NCBI GenBank assembly: GCA_030041545.1
Contig: JASHNQ010000046.1
Span: forward strand, 1 to 64,000
Length of the DNA: 64,000 nt
Origin: a candidate division FCPU426 bacterium
Lineage (GTDB): Bacteria; Oederibacteriota; Muellerivitia; Muellerivitales; Muellerivitaceae
Direction of reading: 5' to 3'
The notes under the pieces are model-generated. The model saw nothing but the letters and a program-made list of their open reading frames with translations. It was not told the DNA's origin and did not search any database. Positions 53,359 through 62,416 of this stretch are shown here, in pieces. Both the position numbers and the translations under genes were made by a program. Position 1 is the stretch's first letter. Every line of letters starts with the position of its first letter.

Positions 53359-54600
53359 TCAGAAGCCCGCGGGAGACGCGCCGGCTTGGGCGGCCTGATC
53401 CTCGTCGAAGGCCCCGGGGCCGTAGGAATTACCCTGGCCGTCGAACATGTCGAAGGTTCCGTCGTTGAGTTTCAGGACGATTTCCATAGGTCTCCCGTTG
53501 TTGGGGTCGGAAAAGGACACGCTTTCCACGCCCGAGGCCAGGTACACCGGCTCAAAGGATGGCGGGTTGGCCGTGTCGTAAAGGAAGGCGTCCTGGGTGT
53601 CGGTGGTGACCTTCACCACGCGGGTTCCATCCGGGCTGGTGTAGGTGTTGAAGTTACCGGTGTCGGGAGCCGTCACGACCACCTGGTCATCCGCCGAATT
53701 ACAGGGTATGTAGTCGCCGTTGTTGTAGCAGTAGAGGTCGCCCACGTGGTTGGGGTCCTGCCACCACCAGTAGCCATTGTTCCAGAAGCACCAGCGGGAG
53801 TCATCCGAGTCATACCACCACCAGCGGCCTTGGAAGTACCGGTTCCAAAAAAATTGGTCCCCCACGTACCATCCCCACCAGTTGTATCCCTGGTTGTCGA
53901 TGTAATGGCAATAGTTGAAGTTGTCATTGTGCCAGTAATAATGGCCGCGCTCGGTCTCCGAAGCGTCGAAGCCGTTGATGCGGTCGTGCCATTGCGGGCT
54001 GTCCACCAGGGTCATGTGGTCGCGCACCACCTGGTCGCTGAATTGGCCGCGGGAAACGGCCACGGCGGAGAGGGCGGCATTGCCGGGACCCTGGGTGGGG
54101 AAAGGGATGGTGGAATGCCGCCGGTCCGTGTTGATGATCTCGGAGCGGTCCGTGATCAGGCTGGGCTCGGAGGTGACGCCGATTTTTTGCAGTTTCGCGC
54201 GCACATAACCCTGGGTGTAGGGATGGTGGTGGACAGCCACCGCCGCCCGGACGCCGGGGCTGGCATAGGCGCCGGCGCGCGGCCTCGAGGACAGGGGCGC
54301 CATTTGGCCCTGGGGAGGTATGGCCTGGGGCCGCGGCTGGTTTTCGGTTGGGGCGTTCCAATGCAGCTGGCCGTAGGAAGGCTGGGGGCGGCTGGCGGCC
54401 GGCCGGGGCGCCTGCTGGGACGGGAAGTTGCGGTTTTGGAAGCCGCTACTAGGGCGGCTCATGTTGATGACCACCGGCTGGCGTACGCTGGAAGGCCGCG
54501 CGAAGCCGGCTCCCATGCCCCCGCCCCGGACGTCGGCGGCCCGGGAAGCCGCGGCCAAAACGAGAAAAAGCGCCGGCACTAAAAGCTTCCTACGTCTCAT
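53359..54600 (-). CDS. Secreted Trp/Tyr-rich protein
   Basis: 413 residues. Signal peptide MRRRKLLVPALFLVLAAASR. Residues ~25-130 are Pro/Arg/Gln-rich and disordered. Residues ~215-290 are extraordinarily aromatic (GHYYWHNDNFNYCHYIDNQG; GRWWWYDSDDSRWCFWNNGY) with repeated WWW and YYW clusters; a beta-sheet-like end domain follows (residues ~300-400). No known family comes to mind. The pattern suggests stacked aromatic beta structure for glycan binding or a matrix protein. ATG 54600 has GGAGATAAG upstream. GC-rich codon use as in the host. Confidence 0.7.
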   Translation of the reverse strand: MRRRKLLVPALFLVLAAASRAADVRGGGMGAGFARPSSVRQPVVINMSRPSSGFQNRNFPSQQAPRPAASRPQPSYGQLHWNAPTENQPRPQAIPPQGQMAPLSSRPRAGAYASPGVRAAVAVHHHPYTQGYVRAKLQKIGVTSEPSLITDRSEIINTDRRHSTIPFPTQGPGNAALSAVAVSRGQFSDQVVRDHMTLVDSPQWHDRINGFDASETERGHYYWHNDNFNYCHYIDNQGYNWWGWYVGDQFFWNRYFQGRWWWYDSDDSRWCFWNNGYWWWQDPNHVGDLYCYNNGDYIPCNSADDQVVVTAPDTGNFNTYTSPDGTRVVKVTTDTQDAFLYDTANPPSFEPVYLASGVESVSFSDPNNGRPMEIVLKLNDGTFDMFDGQGNSYGPGAFDEDQAAQAGASPAGF

Positions 54601-54763
54601 GGCTTATCTCCTTGGGATAGCTGTGCCGGGAAGCGGTTTCCCCGGCACCCTGAATCTGGCTATCGGCAGATCATGAAGGCCTCGACCGGAACCACTTGGT
54701 TACCGCTCCCCGGCCTTCGTTGATAGGCCCCTCTCCATTCCGCCCCAAGGCGGTCGCGAGGCG

Positions 54764-55414
54764 TTAGTTTCGGGCGGCGTCAAGCTGGTGGCCCAGGGGA
54801 ATCGCGGTTTCCCCTTGGCGGGAATGTCCTGCCAGCAGCCGCTTCACGTTCTTTCTTTCCTCCAACAGGCCCTTTCGGACCGCCGCCAATTGGCCGGCTA
54901 GGTCCAGTTCCCCGTCGAAAACCTCGATGGCCTTTTCAATGAGCTTGAGGAACTCTTCCTGGAGCGCGGATTCCCCCCGGAGGGTTTCCGCCAAGCCGCG
55001 GCTCTTTTCCACCTGGGGAAGTTCCATGAGCAGGGGGACACCCGCCCTTTCCGAGAGCGCGGCCCGGAGGGCCTGGTAATCCCGGAGGGCTTGGCCGAGA
55101 AGCTCCCCGACGACGGCGGGGGAACCTCCATCCTGGACGGCGGCCCCGGCCAGGCCCCAAACGCGCCGGTGCGCCGTTTCCAGGGCCTGGAAGAGGATGG
55201 CCGTGCGGCGGAGTTGAACCTTGCTGACATGGACCTTGGAATTTAACAATTCCTTGGCGCCCTGGAGCATGTCCCCGCACCGCTCCAGGTGATGGCGGTT
55301 GGCCTGGCCTTCCCCGGGGCTGGTGCGAAAGGCGTTGGCGGCCAGGTGTTTCACCCACCCTTCCAGGCGTTCGGCGGCCAAGGTCAATTGGTAAAACATG
55401 AAATAGAAATTCAT
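54764..55414 (-). CDS. Helical protein of unknown function
   Basis: 216 residues from ATG 55414 (RBS GGGAGG). Almost all helix: MNFYFMFYQLTLAAERLEGW, HHLERCGDMLQGAKELLNSK, EEFLKLIEKAIEVFDGELDL. No membrane segment or signal peptide. It might be a four-helix regulator. First of a tail-to-head series of small genes on this strand (downstream of the HPr-like and Cys-motif genes). Confidence 0.55.
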   Translation of the reverse strand: MNFYFMFYQLTLAAERLEGWVKHLAANAFRTSPGEGQANRHHLERCGDMLQGAKELLNSKVHVSKVQLRRTAILFQALETAHRRVWGLAGAAVQDGGSPAVVGELLGQALRDYQALRAALSERAGVPLLMELPQVEKSRGLAETLRGESALQEEFLKLIEKAIEVFDGELDLAGQLAAVRKGLLEERKNVKRLLAGHSRQGETAIPLGHQLDAARN

Positions 55415-55530
55415 TTTCGCTGCCTCCCTCGATTTTTTTGAGACTTCCCAAAAGATGGGGGCGGTTTTCCCCGTTCTTGAAAAACCGCCCCCATTTTCAT
55501 CCGCTTGGGCCGGATCCCCCGGGGGCCCCT

Positions 55531-55713
55531 TTATCCGCTTCCATTCCTCCGGTGGGGCGAGGTTTCCTGGAAACGGGCCCCGTTTTCCTGCCAATCCATC
55601 ACGAAACAATCAACGCAGTCCCGGATATGGTCGGCCACGGCCTTGCTTTCGCTCTCCGGCAATTTTCCCAGGAGATAGTCCTTGTATTCCTTCTTCACTT
55701 GTTCGCAATCCAT
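55531..55713 (-). CDS. Small HC2-type zinc-finger-like protein
   Basis: 60 residues from ATG 55713 with CGGAGG upstream. MDCEQVKKEYKDYLLGKLPE then AVADHIRDCVDCFVMDWQEN has the C...HxxxCxxC arrangement of anti-sigma-factor zinc domains (ZAS / zf-HC2). There is no membrane anchor, so it may be a soluble regulator or a remnant. An earlier in-frame start would add 11 residues. Confidence 0.55.
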   Translation of the reverse strand: MDCEQVKKEYKDYLLGKLPESESKAVADHIRDCVDCFVMDWQENGARFQETSPHRRNGSG

Positions 55714-55788
55714 GAAACACCTCCGTTTCACGCCGGATGGTTCCATCCGCCCGGGCCGCCCTGGGCCGGGCGGTGGAAGGACCGGTCT

Positions 55789-56061
55789 TCAACTGTCGGG
55801 GGCGATGAATCGGCCCATGTCGGATTCGCGGATGGACCGGTAGGCTTCCTCCTCGTCGTGGCCCCGGAGGCCCACTTCCACCCTGCGCAAATCGGGGCGG
55901 CGCAACAGGGCGATGACTTCCAGGAGTTTTTTCCCGTCGATCCGGATTTCGTCGTCATGGAGGCTGATATGACAGTGGAACTGACGGGCGATGCGCACGA
56001 GGTCGGTCAAGGCCCAGGATGGGATCCCGGGGTTGTTTTGAAGCGTGATTTTTTTGGACAT
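55789..56061 (-). CDS. HPr-like protein lacking the phosphorylatable histidine
   Basis: 90 residues with the HPr fold pattern: ITLQNNPGIPSWALTDLVRI, FHCHISLHDDEIRIDGKKLL, VEVGLRGHDEEEAYRSIRES. In HPr the block is N-x-x-G-L-H-A-R-P with His15 as phosphoacceptor; here it reads NNPGIPSWA, i.e. Pro at the His site and Trp at the Arg17 site. It therefore cannot carry PTS phosphate at that site. Might be a Crh-like regulator. RBS AGGAGG is near ATG 56061. Confidence 0.6.
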   Translation of the reverse strand: MSKKITLQNNPGIPSWALTDLVRIARQFHCHISLHDDEIRIDGKKLLEVIALLRRPDLRRVEVGLRGHDEEEAYRSIRESDMGRFIAPDS

Positions 56062-56171
56062 TTTTTCCTCCTTTACTTTTTGAGCGGGAATGCGGGCGCG
56101 AAACCGAAAATTTTCGCGGGCGCGGGAAGACGCAACCGTCCCCGCGGGACGGCCGGAAAGGGGGATCTATC

Positions 56172-56531
56172 TCAGATTCTTAATGGGGTTGGAGCGGCGG
56201 GAGGGAAGGACCTTTTTTCCAAATCCGGCGGGGCCGTTTGCGCCGTCATTCCGCGGAAAAAGGCGGCCTCCTCAAATGGGGATACCGTGGCCGTGCCCGG
56301 CCCGTGGCCCGTGTCTTTTTCGCCGGGTTGCAGGGATTGGCAGTTCAGCGCGTCCAAAAACTGCCTCCCGAAGTACTGGCGGCTGGTTTTGTGCAAGGAA
56401 TCGCGGGTGATCGCGCCCATTCCGCCCACATGGACCATCCCAAGGACCAATTGCCGGCAAGCCATGGAAAGCAGCACGGCGGCCACGAGATAAGCCAGTT
56501 GGTTCCCGCGAAAACGGGTTAATTTCAGCAT
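56172..56531 (-). CDS. Small exported protein of unknown function
   Basis: 119 residues from ATG 56531. An N-terminal hydrophobic helix (LAYLVAAVLLSMACRQLVLG) may be an anchor or signal; the C-terminal half is polar with no recognisable fold. It heads the small-gene series. The coding evidence is open reading frame and RBS-like G-run only. Confidence 0.4.
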   Translation of the reverse strand: MLKLTRFRGNQLAYLVAAVLLSMACRQLVLGMVHVGGMGAITRDSLHKTSRQYFGRQFLDALNCQSLQPGEKDTGHGPGTATVSPFEEAAFFRGMTAQTAPPDLEKRSFPPAAPTPLRI

Positions 56532-56888
56532 CGGTTCAATCCCCCCCCTCAAAAAAGGGCCATCGTCAGGATGAAGATTGTCTTTTTTACGTTGCGCCGC
56601 TCCCGGGAACCCGGGCCGGTTGAAACTTCCGGCCGAATTCCTTTTTGTTTAGACGCTCCGGGTGCTCCGTAAAGTACCGACTAAAATCGCCGTTTCAATT
56701 CATGTGGCCAACCACCCGTTAAGAGCTTCCGGAAAAAAACCATTCCCCACAATTCCCCCGTGTCTCTGCGTTAAGAAATCGTTTTTTGTCCAGCAGATTG
56801 TTGAAAAAGTCGCTTCCACAGGTAAATTTCCCGGCTCGAAGGGAATTTGGGTATAGCAGGCTGCATCAAAGGTGATTATTTTCGTTTT
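56532..56888. other. Gene-free stretch
   Basis: No open frame of conviction. The right end (56854-56864 with 56892-56902, TAGCAGGCTGC / GCAGCCCGCTA) is an 11-bp near-perfect inverted repeat at the 3' end of the DUF2007 gene. It probably also contains the promoter for the minus-strand small-gene series. Confidence 0.4.
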
Positions 56889-57356
56889 TCAGCAGCCCGC
56901 TAGTATTTGGTTAAAGTTACTAATGTTGGCATTAAAGCAAAATGGAAGGTTTTTCAATATTCGCGCGGCCTTTTCCCCGTCCGCTGCCCTCACCCTTAAC
57001 CAGACCGGGACGATAAAAGGATCCTCCATCAGCCCGCAGGACGCTTCAACCGGGAAACATTCCAATCCTTCCAACCCCAACTTGGCTTTGACCGCGTTCG
57101 CCTCGGAGGCATGGGGATAGAGGGCCAGGAAGACCAGGTTTTCAGGCGGGGTTCCAGGGGATTCCAGGGGTCCCGCCACCGAGGGAGCGGGGGGATGGAG
57201 TTCCGCTTCCAAGGCATGGAGGCATTCGGGTTTTTCGCAGTAATAAAAATCCGAGCCTTCCTTCAAACACTCGTGGCAAAAGTACCTTCCGCAATGATGG
57301 CAAAGGCTGAGGGCTTTGCGGTCCGGATGGTTTGAACAGATTTGTTCCAGGTCCAT
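56889..57356 (-). CDS. Zinc-finger (B-box-like) plus DUF2007-like protein
   Basis: 155 residues. Residues 7-45 hold CSNHPDRKALSLCHHCGRYF and CHECLKEGSDFYYC, a B-box-like cluster binding two zinc ions. Residues ~70-150 resemble DUF2007 (LVFLALYPHASEANAVKAKL, LECFPVEASCGLMEDPFIVP), a small putative signalling domain often paired with such fingers. ATG 57356. Last bases overlap a hairpin. Confidence 0.7.
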   Translation of the reverse strand: MDLEQICSNHPDRKALSLCHHCGRYFCHECLKEGSDFYYCEKPECLHALEAELHPPAPSVAGPLESPGTPPENLVFLALYPHASEANAVKAKLGLEGLECFPVEASCGLMEDPFIVPVWLRVRAADGEKAARILKNLPFCFNANISNFNQILAGC

Positions 57357-57488
57357 GGATGCATTTTATCCAAAAACCTTCGACAGCTGAAAACCCATGT
57401 AAAATTCAACCTTATTTGGAGTGGACGGATTCGGCCCCACGGGTAAACTGGGGCCGTCCATCCAACCCGGCGAAAGGAACCCCGGTAT

Positions 57489-58820
57489 ATGAAACCGAAC
57501 CCGATGAAGGAACTGAAGCCGATCCGCCCCGCGATGTCCCGCAAGGCCTTGACGACCTTCCTGGCGGGCACGGGGATCGCCCTGGTGGCCGTCATCTGGC
57601 TGGTCTCCCTCCTGCACCCCCTCCCGCCCCGCCGCATCGTGATGGCCACGGGGCCGGACGACAGTTCCTACGCCTACTACGGCAAGCGCTACAAGATCCT
57701 GCTGGCCAAGGCCGGGATCGACGTGGAGTTGAAGCCCACCAACGGCGGGTTGGAAAACCTCCAGCTGTTGCGCGACGCCCATTCGGGGGTCGACCTGGGC
57801 TTCGTGGAGGGCGGCGTGGCCTCGGATACGGACTCGCCCGACCTGCTTTCCCTGGGCACCCTGGGCTACGAGCCCGTCTGGCTCTTCACGCGCAAGCCCG
57901 TCACCGACCGGGCCCTCTTCGCCCTCAAGGGCCAGCGGGTGGCGGTGGGGCCGGACGGGAGCGATTCCCGCGCACTGGTGGAGGAACTGCTCAAGCGCAG
58001 CAAGCTGAACATCGGGTTTTACCAGGCTTCGGCCCTGGAGCCGCAGGAGGCCGCCCACCAGCTCCTCCAGCGCCAGGTGGACGCCGCCATCCTGATGATG
58101 AACTGGGGCAACCCCCTCATCGCCAAGCTTCTCACCACCCCCGGCATCTACGTGGCCAATTTCTCCCGCGCGGAGGCCTACGTGGCCCTTTTCCCCTCAC
58201 TGTACAAGAAGGTGATCCCGGCGGGGGTGGCCGACCTGGAGCACAACAAGCCGCCCATGGACACCACCCTCCTGGCCACCAAGACCAGCCTCATCATCCG
58301 CGGCGACCTGCACCCGGCCCTCCAGTACCTTTTACTGGAGGCGGCAAGCCAGATCCATGCCCACGCCGGCATCCTGCAGAAGGCCGGCGAATTTCCCGCG
58401 CCCGAGGCCCTGGAGATCGAACTCTCCCCCGACGCCCGGCACTTCTACAAGTCCGGCCGGCCCTTCCTGCAGCGCTACCTGCCCTTCTGGCTGGCCGCGC
58501 TGGCGGAGCAGTTGGTAGTGGTGCTCATCCCGGTGCTGGGCCTCATGTACCCGGTGGGCAAGGGCCTGGCGTCCCTTTACGGCTGGGGCATGCAGCGGAG
58601 GATCTACCTGATTTACGGCGAGCTTTCCTGGCTGGAGGCGGAAATCAACAAGCTGGGGAACAAGCCCCCCACCAAGGAAATCCTGGACCGGATGCAACAC
58701 TTGGAACACCGCGCCAACCGGGTCAAGGTTTCGTCCAACTACATGCCGATGCTTTACAACCTCAAGGAAACCCTGGCCTACGTGCGCGGCCGATTGGAAC
58801 GGCAGGGACGGCGGAAATAA
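57489..58820 (+). CDS. TAXI-family (TRAP-type) solute-binding protein with C-terminal membrane segment
   Basis: A 443-residue protein. An N-terminal membrane helix (LTTFLAGTGIALVAVIWLVS) is followed by a periplasmic binding domain with RRIVMATGPDDSSYAYYGKR, VELKPTNGGLENLQLLRDAH and KPPMDTTLLATKTSLIIR, matching TAXI-type TRAP receptors. A second hydrophobic segment (~340-370) and a C-terminal coiled coil (EAEINKLGNKPPTKEILDRM) are extra compared with ordinary TAXI proteins (~320 aa). No TRAP permease genes are nearby, so it may be a sensor or work with a remote permease. Confidence 0.75.
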   Translation: MKPNPMKELKPIRPAMSRKALTTFLAGTGIALVAVIWLVSLLHPLPPRRIVMATGPDDSSYAYYGKRYKILLAKAGIDVELKPTNGGLENLQLLRDAHSGVDLGFVEGGVASDTDSPDLLSLGTLGYEPVWLFTRKPVTDRALFALKGQRVAVGPDGSDSRALVEELLKRSKLNIGFYQASALEPQEAAHQLLQRQVDAAILMMNWGNPLIAKLLTTPGIYVANFSRAEAYVALFPSLYKKVIPAGVADLEHNKPPMDTTLLATKTSLIIRGDLHPALQYLLLEAASQIHAHAGILQKAGEFPAPEALEIELSPDARHFYKSGRPFLQRYLPFWLAALAEQLVVVLIPVLGLMYPVGKGLASLYGWGMQRRIYLIYGELSWLEAEINKLGNKPPTKEILDRMQHLEHRANRVKVSSNYMPMLYNLKETLAYVRGRLERQGRRK

Positions 58821-58868
58821 GGCCGGATATCCCCACCGAAAAAGCCCAAGATTTGAAAAACTTTTTTA

Positions 58869-60317
58869 TCAACCTTTCCAAAGCAACCCCATGAAATCAT
58901 GGGCGGGCAGGGAATCCAGCCTTTGCGGGTCGTCGAAAACCCGGAGGATTTCCTCCAGGCGTCTCCCGGAAAAAACCCGCTCCAGGCCCCGTTTAAACTT
59001 CTCCCGGACCATGGGAAGGCCTTCCCCGCGGCGGCGCGGGTGGCCCAGGGGGTATTCCACCACCAAGTTTTCCGTGGAAGCGCCGTCCTTGAACCGCACC
59101 CGCACGGCGTTGGCCACGCTGCGGCGGGCCGGGTCGTAATAGGCGCGGGTGAATTCCGGGTCCTCTTTCACCGTCATTTTCGCGCGCAGCCCGTCGATGC
59201 GCGGGTCGCGGGAGGCCTCCTCGCCATAATCCCCCGAATCCAGCGAGCCTTTGAGCAGGCAGACCGCCGTGATGTACTGCAGGCAATGGTCCCGGTCCGC
59301 GGGGTTCCGCAAGGGCCCGGTTTTGTGAATGATGCGCAGGGCGGGCTCCTGCGTGGTGAGGAGGATTTCCCGGATGTCCCCCACCCGGTCCCGCACCCGG
59401 GGGGAAAGCTGAAGCGCGGCCTCGGCCGCGGTTTGGGCGTGGAATTCCGCCGGAAAGGCGGCCTTGAAAAGGATGTTCTCCACCACGTAGCTCCCGTAAG
59501 GGCGGCTCCTCCTTAAACCCTCCCCCCCCAGGAAGGTCTTGTAGAAACCCCAGTGGCCGTCGCTTAAGGCCGTGGGATAGCCCATTTCCCCTTCCAGCGC
59601 CAGGAACGACAGCCGCACGGCCCGGCTGGCCGCGTCCGCCGCAGCCCAGGATTTGCGCGATCCCGTATTGGGCGCGTGGCGGTAACAGCGGAGCGTCGGC
59701 CCGTCCACCCAAGCGTTGGAAAGGGCGGAGAGAACCTGGTCCCGGCCGCCCCCCATCAAGTGGGTCACGACCGCCGCGGAAGCCACCTTGACCAGCAGTA
59801 CGTGGTCAAAGCCGCGGCGGTTGAGGCTGTTTTCCAGCGCCAGCACCCCCTGGATCTCGTAGGCCTTGACCAGGGCCGCCAGCACATGGGCCATGGAAAG
59901 GCCCTGGGCCCCGCCCACCGCCCTTTGGCGCGAGACGTAATCCGCCACGGACAGGATGGCGCCCAGGTTGTCGGAAGGGTGCCCCCATTCGGCGGCCAGC
60001 CAGGTGTCGTTATAGTCCAGCCAGCGGATCAGGCAGCCCAGGCCAAAGGCGGCGGCCACGGGGTCCAGTTCCAGGTCCGTGCCCGGGACCCGCGAGCCCC
60101 CCGGCACCCGCGTGCCCGGCACCAGGGGCCCCAGGAGCCGCGCGCAGGCGGGGAAGGAAAGCGCCTCGAAGGCGCAGGCCAGGGCGTCCATGAGGCAATA
60201 GCGGGCCGTTTCAAAGGCTTCCCTGCGCTCCACCGGCTGGCGGAGGACGTAGTCGGCGATGTCGCACAGTTCCTTGTCCGGCGCGGGAGGCGGGGGTTCG
60301 GGGGAAGAGGGGGCCAT
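58869..60317 (-). CDS. prpD: 2-methylcitrate dehydratase PrpD (MmgE/PrpD family)
   Basis: A 482-residue enzyme dehydrating 2-methylcitrate to 2-methylaconitate in propionate catabolism. LIRWLDYNDTWLAAEWGHPS and DNLGAILSVADYVSRQRAV then NTGSRKSWAAADAASRAVRL are family signatures. Last gene of the prp operon, 40 bp after prpC. Confidence 0.92.
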   Translation of the reverse strand: MAPSSPEPPPPAPDKELCDIADYVLRQPVERREAFETARYCLMDALACAFEALSFPACARLLGPLVPGTRVPGGSRVPGTDLELDPVAAAFGLGCLIRWLDYNDTWLAAEWGHPSDNLGAILSVADYVSRQRAVGGAQGLSMAHVLAALVKAYEIQGVLALENSLNRRGFDHVLLVKVASAAVVTHLMGGGRDQVLSALSNAWVDGPTLRCYRHAPNTGSRKSWAAADAASRAVRLSFLALEGEMGYPTALSDGHWGFYKTFLGGEGLRRSRPYGSYVVENILFKAAFPAEFHAQTAAEAALQLSPRVRDRVGDIREILLTTQEPALRIIHKTGPLRNPADRDHCLQYITAVCLLKGSLDSGDYGEEASRDPRIDGLRAKMTVKEDPEFTRAYYDPARRSVANAVRVRFKDGASTENLVVEYPLGHPRRRGEGLPMVREKFKRGLERVFSGRRLEEILRVFDDPQRLDSLPAHDFMGLLWKG

Positions 60318-60357
60318 GGCGAAACCTTTTAATTCGGAAATTTTCCGGACGAAATTT

Positions 60358-61491
60358 TCACTTTCTTTCGGGAAGCGGGACCCACGCTTTGGGCGGGGGG
60401 CCCACGTAGTCCGCGTTGGGCCGGATGAGCCGGTTGGTTTGGCGCTGCTCCAGGATATGGGCGGACCAGCCGGCGGTGCGCGCGATCACGAAAACCGGCG
60501 TGAAAAGCGGCGTGGGAATGCCCAGCAAGTGGTAGGCGGGCGCGCTGTAAAAATCCAGGTTGGGGAAGAGTTTTTTTTCCCTCGCCATCACCGCCTCGAT
60601 GGTTTCCGCGACCCGGTAAAGGTCCATGCGGCCGCCTTCCCCGCAAAGGCGCCTGGCCCATTTTTGGATGACGGGGGAGCGGGGGTCCGAGCGCCGGTAA
60701 ACGCGGTGGCCGAAGCCCATGATGAGTTCCTTGGCGGCCAGGGCCCCCAAGACCCCCTTTTTCGCCTCCTCGGGCGAGGCGAAGCGGGCCAAAAGCCCCA
60801 TGGCTTCCTCGTTGGCGCCGCCGTGCAGCCGGCCCCGGAGGGCGCCGATGGCCGCGGTCACGGCCGAGTAAAAATCCGCCAGGGTGGAAGCCACGACGCG
60901 GGCGGCGAAGGTGGAGGCGTTGAACTCGTGCTCGGCGTAAAGGGTGAGGGAGGCGTCCAAGGCCCTCTCGTGCGAGGGGGCGGCCTTTTTCCCGTGCAGC
61001 AAATGGAGGAAATGGCCCGCCACGCCCCCGTCCTCCGTGGCCGTCTCAATGCGCGCCCCGTTACGGGCGAAGTGGAACCAGTAAAGCAGCATGGAGGGGA
61101 AACAGGCGATCAGCCGGTCCGCGATGGAAACCGCGTCCCGGTCCGGGGATTCCCTTTCCAGGGTGCCCAGCATCGAACAACCGGTCCTCAAGACGTCCAT
61201 GGCGTGGGCTTCGGCGGGTATCTGCTCGATCGTGGTTTTCAACCGCGGGGGCAGGCCCCGCAGGCCCCGCAAGCGGCCGCGGTAGGATTCCAATTCCCGG
61301 GTCGGGGGAAGCTCCCCGCGCGTGAGGAGGTAGGCCACCTCCTCGAAGGACGCCTTTTCGGCGAGGTCCTCGATGGAGTAGCCCCGGTAGGTCAGGCCCA
61401 CCCCTTCCTTGCCGACCGTGGAGATGGCGGTTTCCCCGGCGATGACCCCGGCCAAGCCGCCGGATTTTTTTTCTTCCTCCTGGGCGCTCAT
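60358..61491 (-). CDS. prpC: 2-methylcitrate synthase PrpC (citrate synthase family)
   Basis: A 377-residue enzyme condensing propionyl-CoA with oxaloacetate. [20 protein letters not shown], then [15 protein letters not shown] and [20 protein letters not shown] with the catalytic His residues, and [20 protein letters not shown]. Placement between prpB and prpD favours methylcitrate over citrate synthase. Start overlaps the prpB stop by four bases. Confidence 0.93.
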   Translation of the reverse strand: MSAQEEEKKSGGLAGVIAGETAISTVGKEGVGLTYRGYSIEDLAEKASFEEVAYLLTRGELPPTRELESYRGRLRGLRGLPPRLKTTIEQIPAEAHAMDVLRTGCSMLGTLERESPDRDAVSIADRLIACFPSMLLYWFHFARNGARIETATEDGGVAGHFLHLLHGKKAAPSHERALDASLTLYAEHEFNASTFAARVVASTLADFYSAVTAAIGALRGRLHGGANEEAMGLLARFASPEEAKKGVLGALAAKELIMGFGHRVYRRSDPRSPVIQKWARRLCGEGGRMDLYRVAETIEAVMAREKKLFPNLDFYSAPAYHLLGIPTPLFTPVFVIARTAGWSAHILEQRQTNRLIRPNADYVGPPPKAWVPLPERK

Positions 61492-62390
61492 GGCCGTCCC
61501 CTCCCGGACGTTTTTCCACCCGTGCGGTTCAAGGCCCTGTCCGCCCGGCGCTCCATTTCATCATAGCCCAGGAACCGGTAAAGCTCCTCGCGGGTCTGCA
61601 TGGACTTTAAAAGCCGCTTTTGGGTGCCTTGCTTCCTCAAGGCTTGGTAAACCCGCAAGTCCGCCCGGCTGGAGGCCCGGAAGGCGGAAAGGGGGTAAAG
61701 GGCCATGGACACACCGGTTTTTTGAAGCTCCGCCAAGGTGAAAAGGGGGGTTAAGCCGAATTCGGTCAGGTTGGCCAGGACTGGAACCGGGAGGGCCTTG
61801 ACGATCTCGCGGTAAAGGGGGAGGCTTCCCACGGCTTCGGGAAAAACCATGTCCGCGCCGGCGCGCACATAGGCCCCCAGCCGGTCCAGCAGGGCCTGCT
61901 TTCCCTCGACGGCCAAGGCGTCGCTCCGGGCCATCACCGCGAAACGGCGGTCCCGGCGGGCGTCCACCGCGGCCTTGATGCGGTCCGCCATTTGGCCCGC
62001 GGTCACCAGCCGTTTGCCGGGCCTGTGGCCGCAGCGCTTCAGGTCCACCTGGTCTTCCATGTGAAGGGCGGCCGCCCCGCGGCGCTCCAGTTCCCGCAGG
62101 GCCTTGCCGGGGCCGCCGAAGCCCGTGTCCACGTCCACCAGCACGGGGAGGGAAACGGCCCGGGTCAGGCGCTCCAGCTCGAGGGCGACGTCCCCCAGGG
62201 TCAAATAACCCAGGTCGGGAAGGCCCAGGGCGCCCGCGGAAACGCCCCCGCCGGAAAGGTAGAGCGCCTTAAAACCCGTTTTTTCCGCCAAGATGGCGGC
62301 ATAGGCGTTCGGAACCCCCACGATCTGGAGGGGCTTTTCGGCCTTCAAGGCCTTTTGGAACCTCATCCCCGGCGAAACTGGGTTGCCCAT
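61488..62390 (-). CDS. prpB: Methylisocitrate lyase PrpB
   Basis: A 300-residue lyase of the ICL/PEP mutase superfamily cleaving 2-methylisocitrate to succinate and pyruvate. [20 protein letters not shown] carries the metal-binding Asp residues; [13 protein letters not shown] is the catalytic KxCGH loop; [15 protein letters not shown] closes the site. 26 bp after the acyl-CoA dehydrogenase gene. Confidence 0.95.
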   Translation of the reverse strand: MGNPVSPGMRFQKALKAEKPLQIVGVPNAYAAILAEKTGFKALYLSGGGVSAGALGLPDLGYLTLGDVALELERLTRAVSLPVLVDVDTGFGGPGKALRELERRGAAALHMEDQVDLKRCGHRPGKRLVTAGQMADRIKAAVDARRDRRFAVMARSDALAVEGKQALLDRLGAYVRAGADMVFPEAVGSLPLYREIVKALPVPVLANLTEFGLTPLFTLAELQKTGVSMALYPLSAFRASSRADLRVYQALRKQGTQKRLLKSMQTREELYRFLGYDEMERRADRALNRTGGKTSGRGRP

Positions 62391-62416
62391 TTTCTACCTT
62401 CGCTTAAGGCAGTTTA

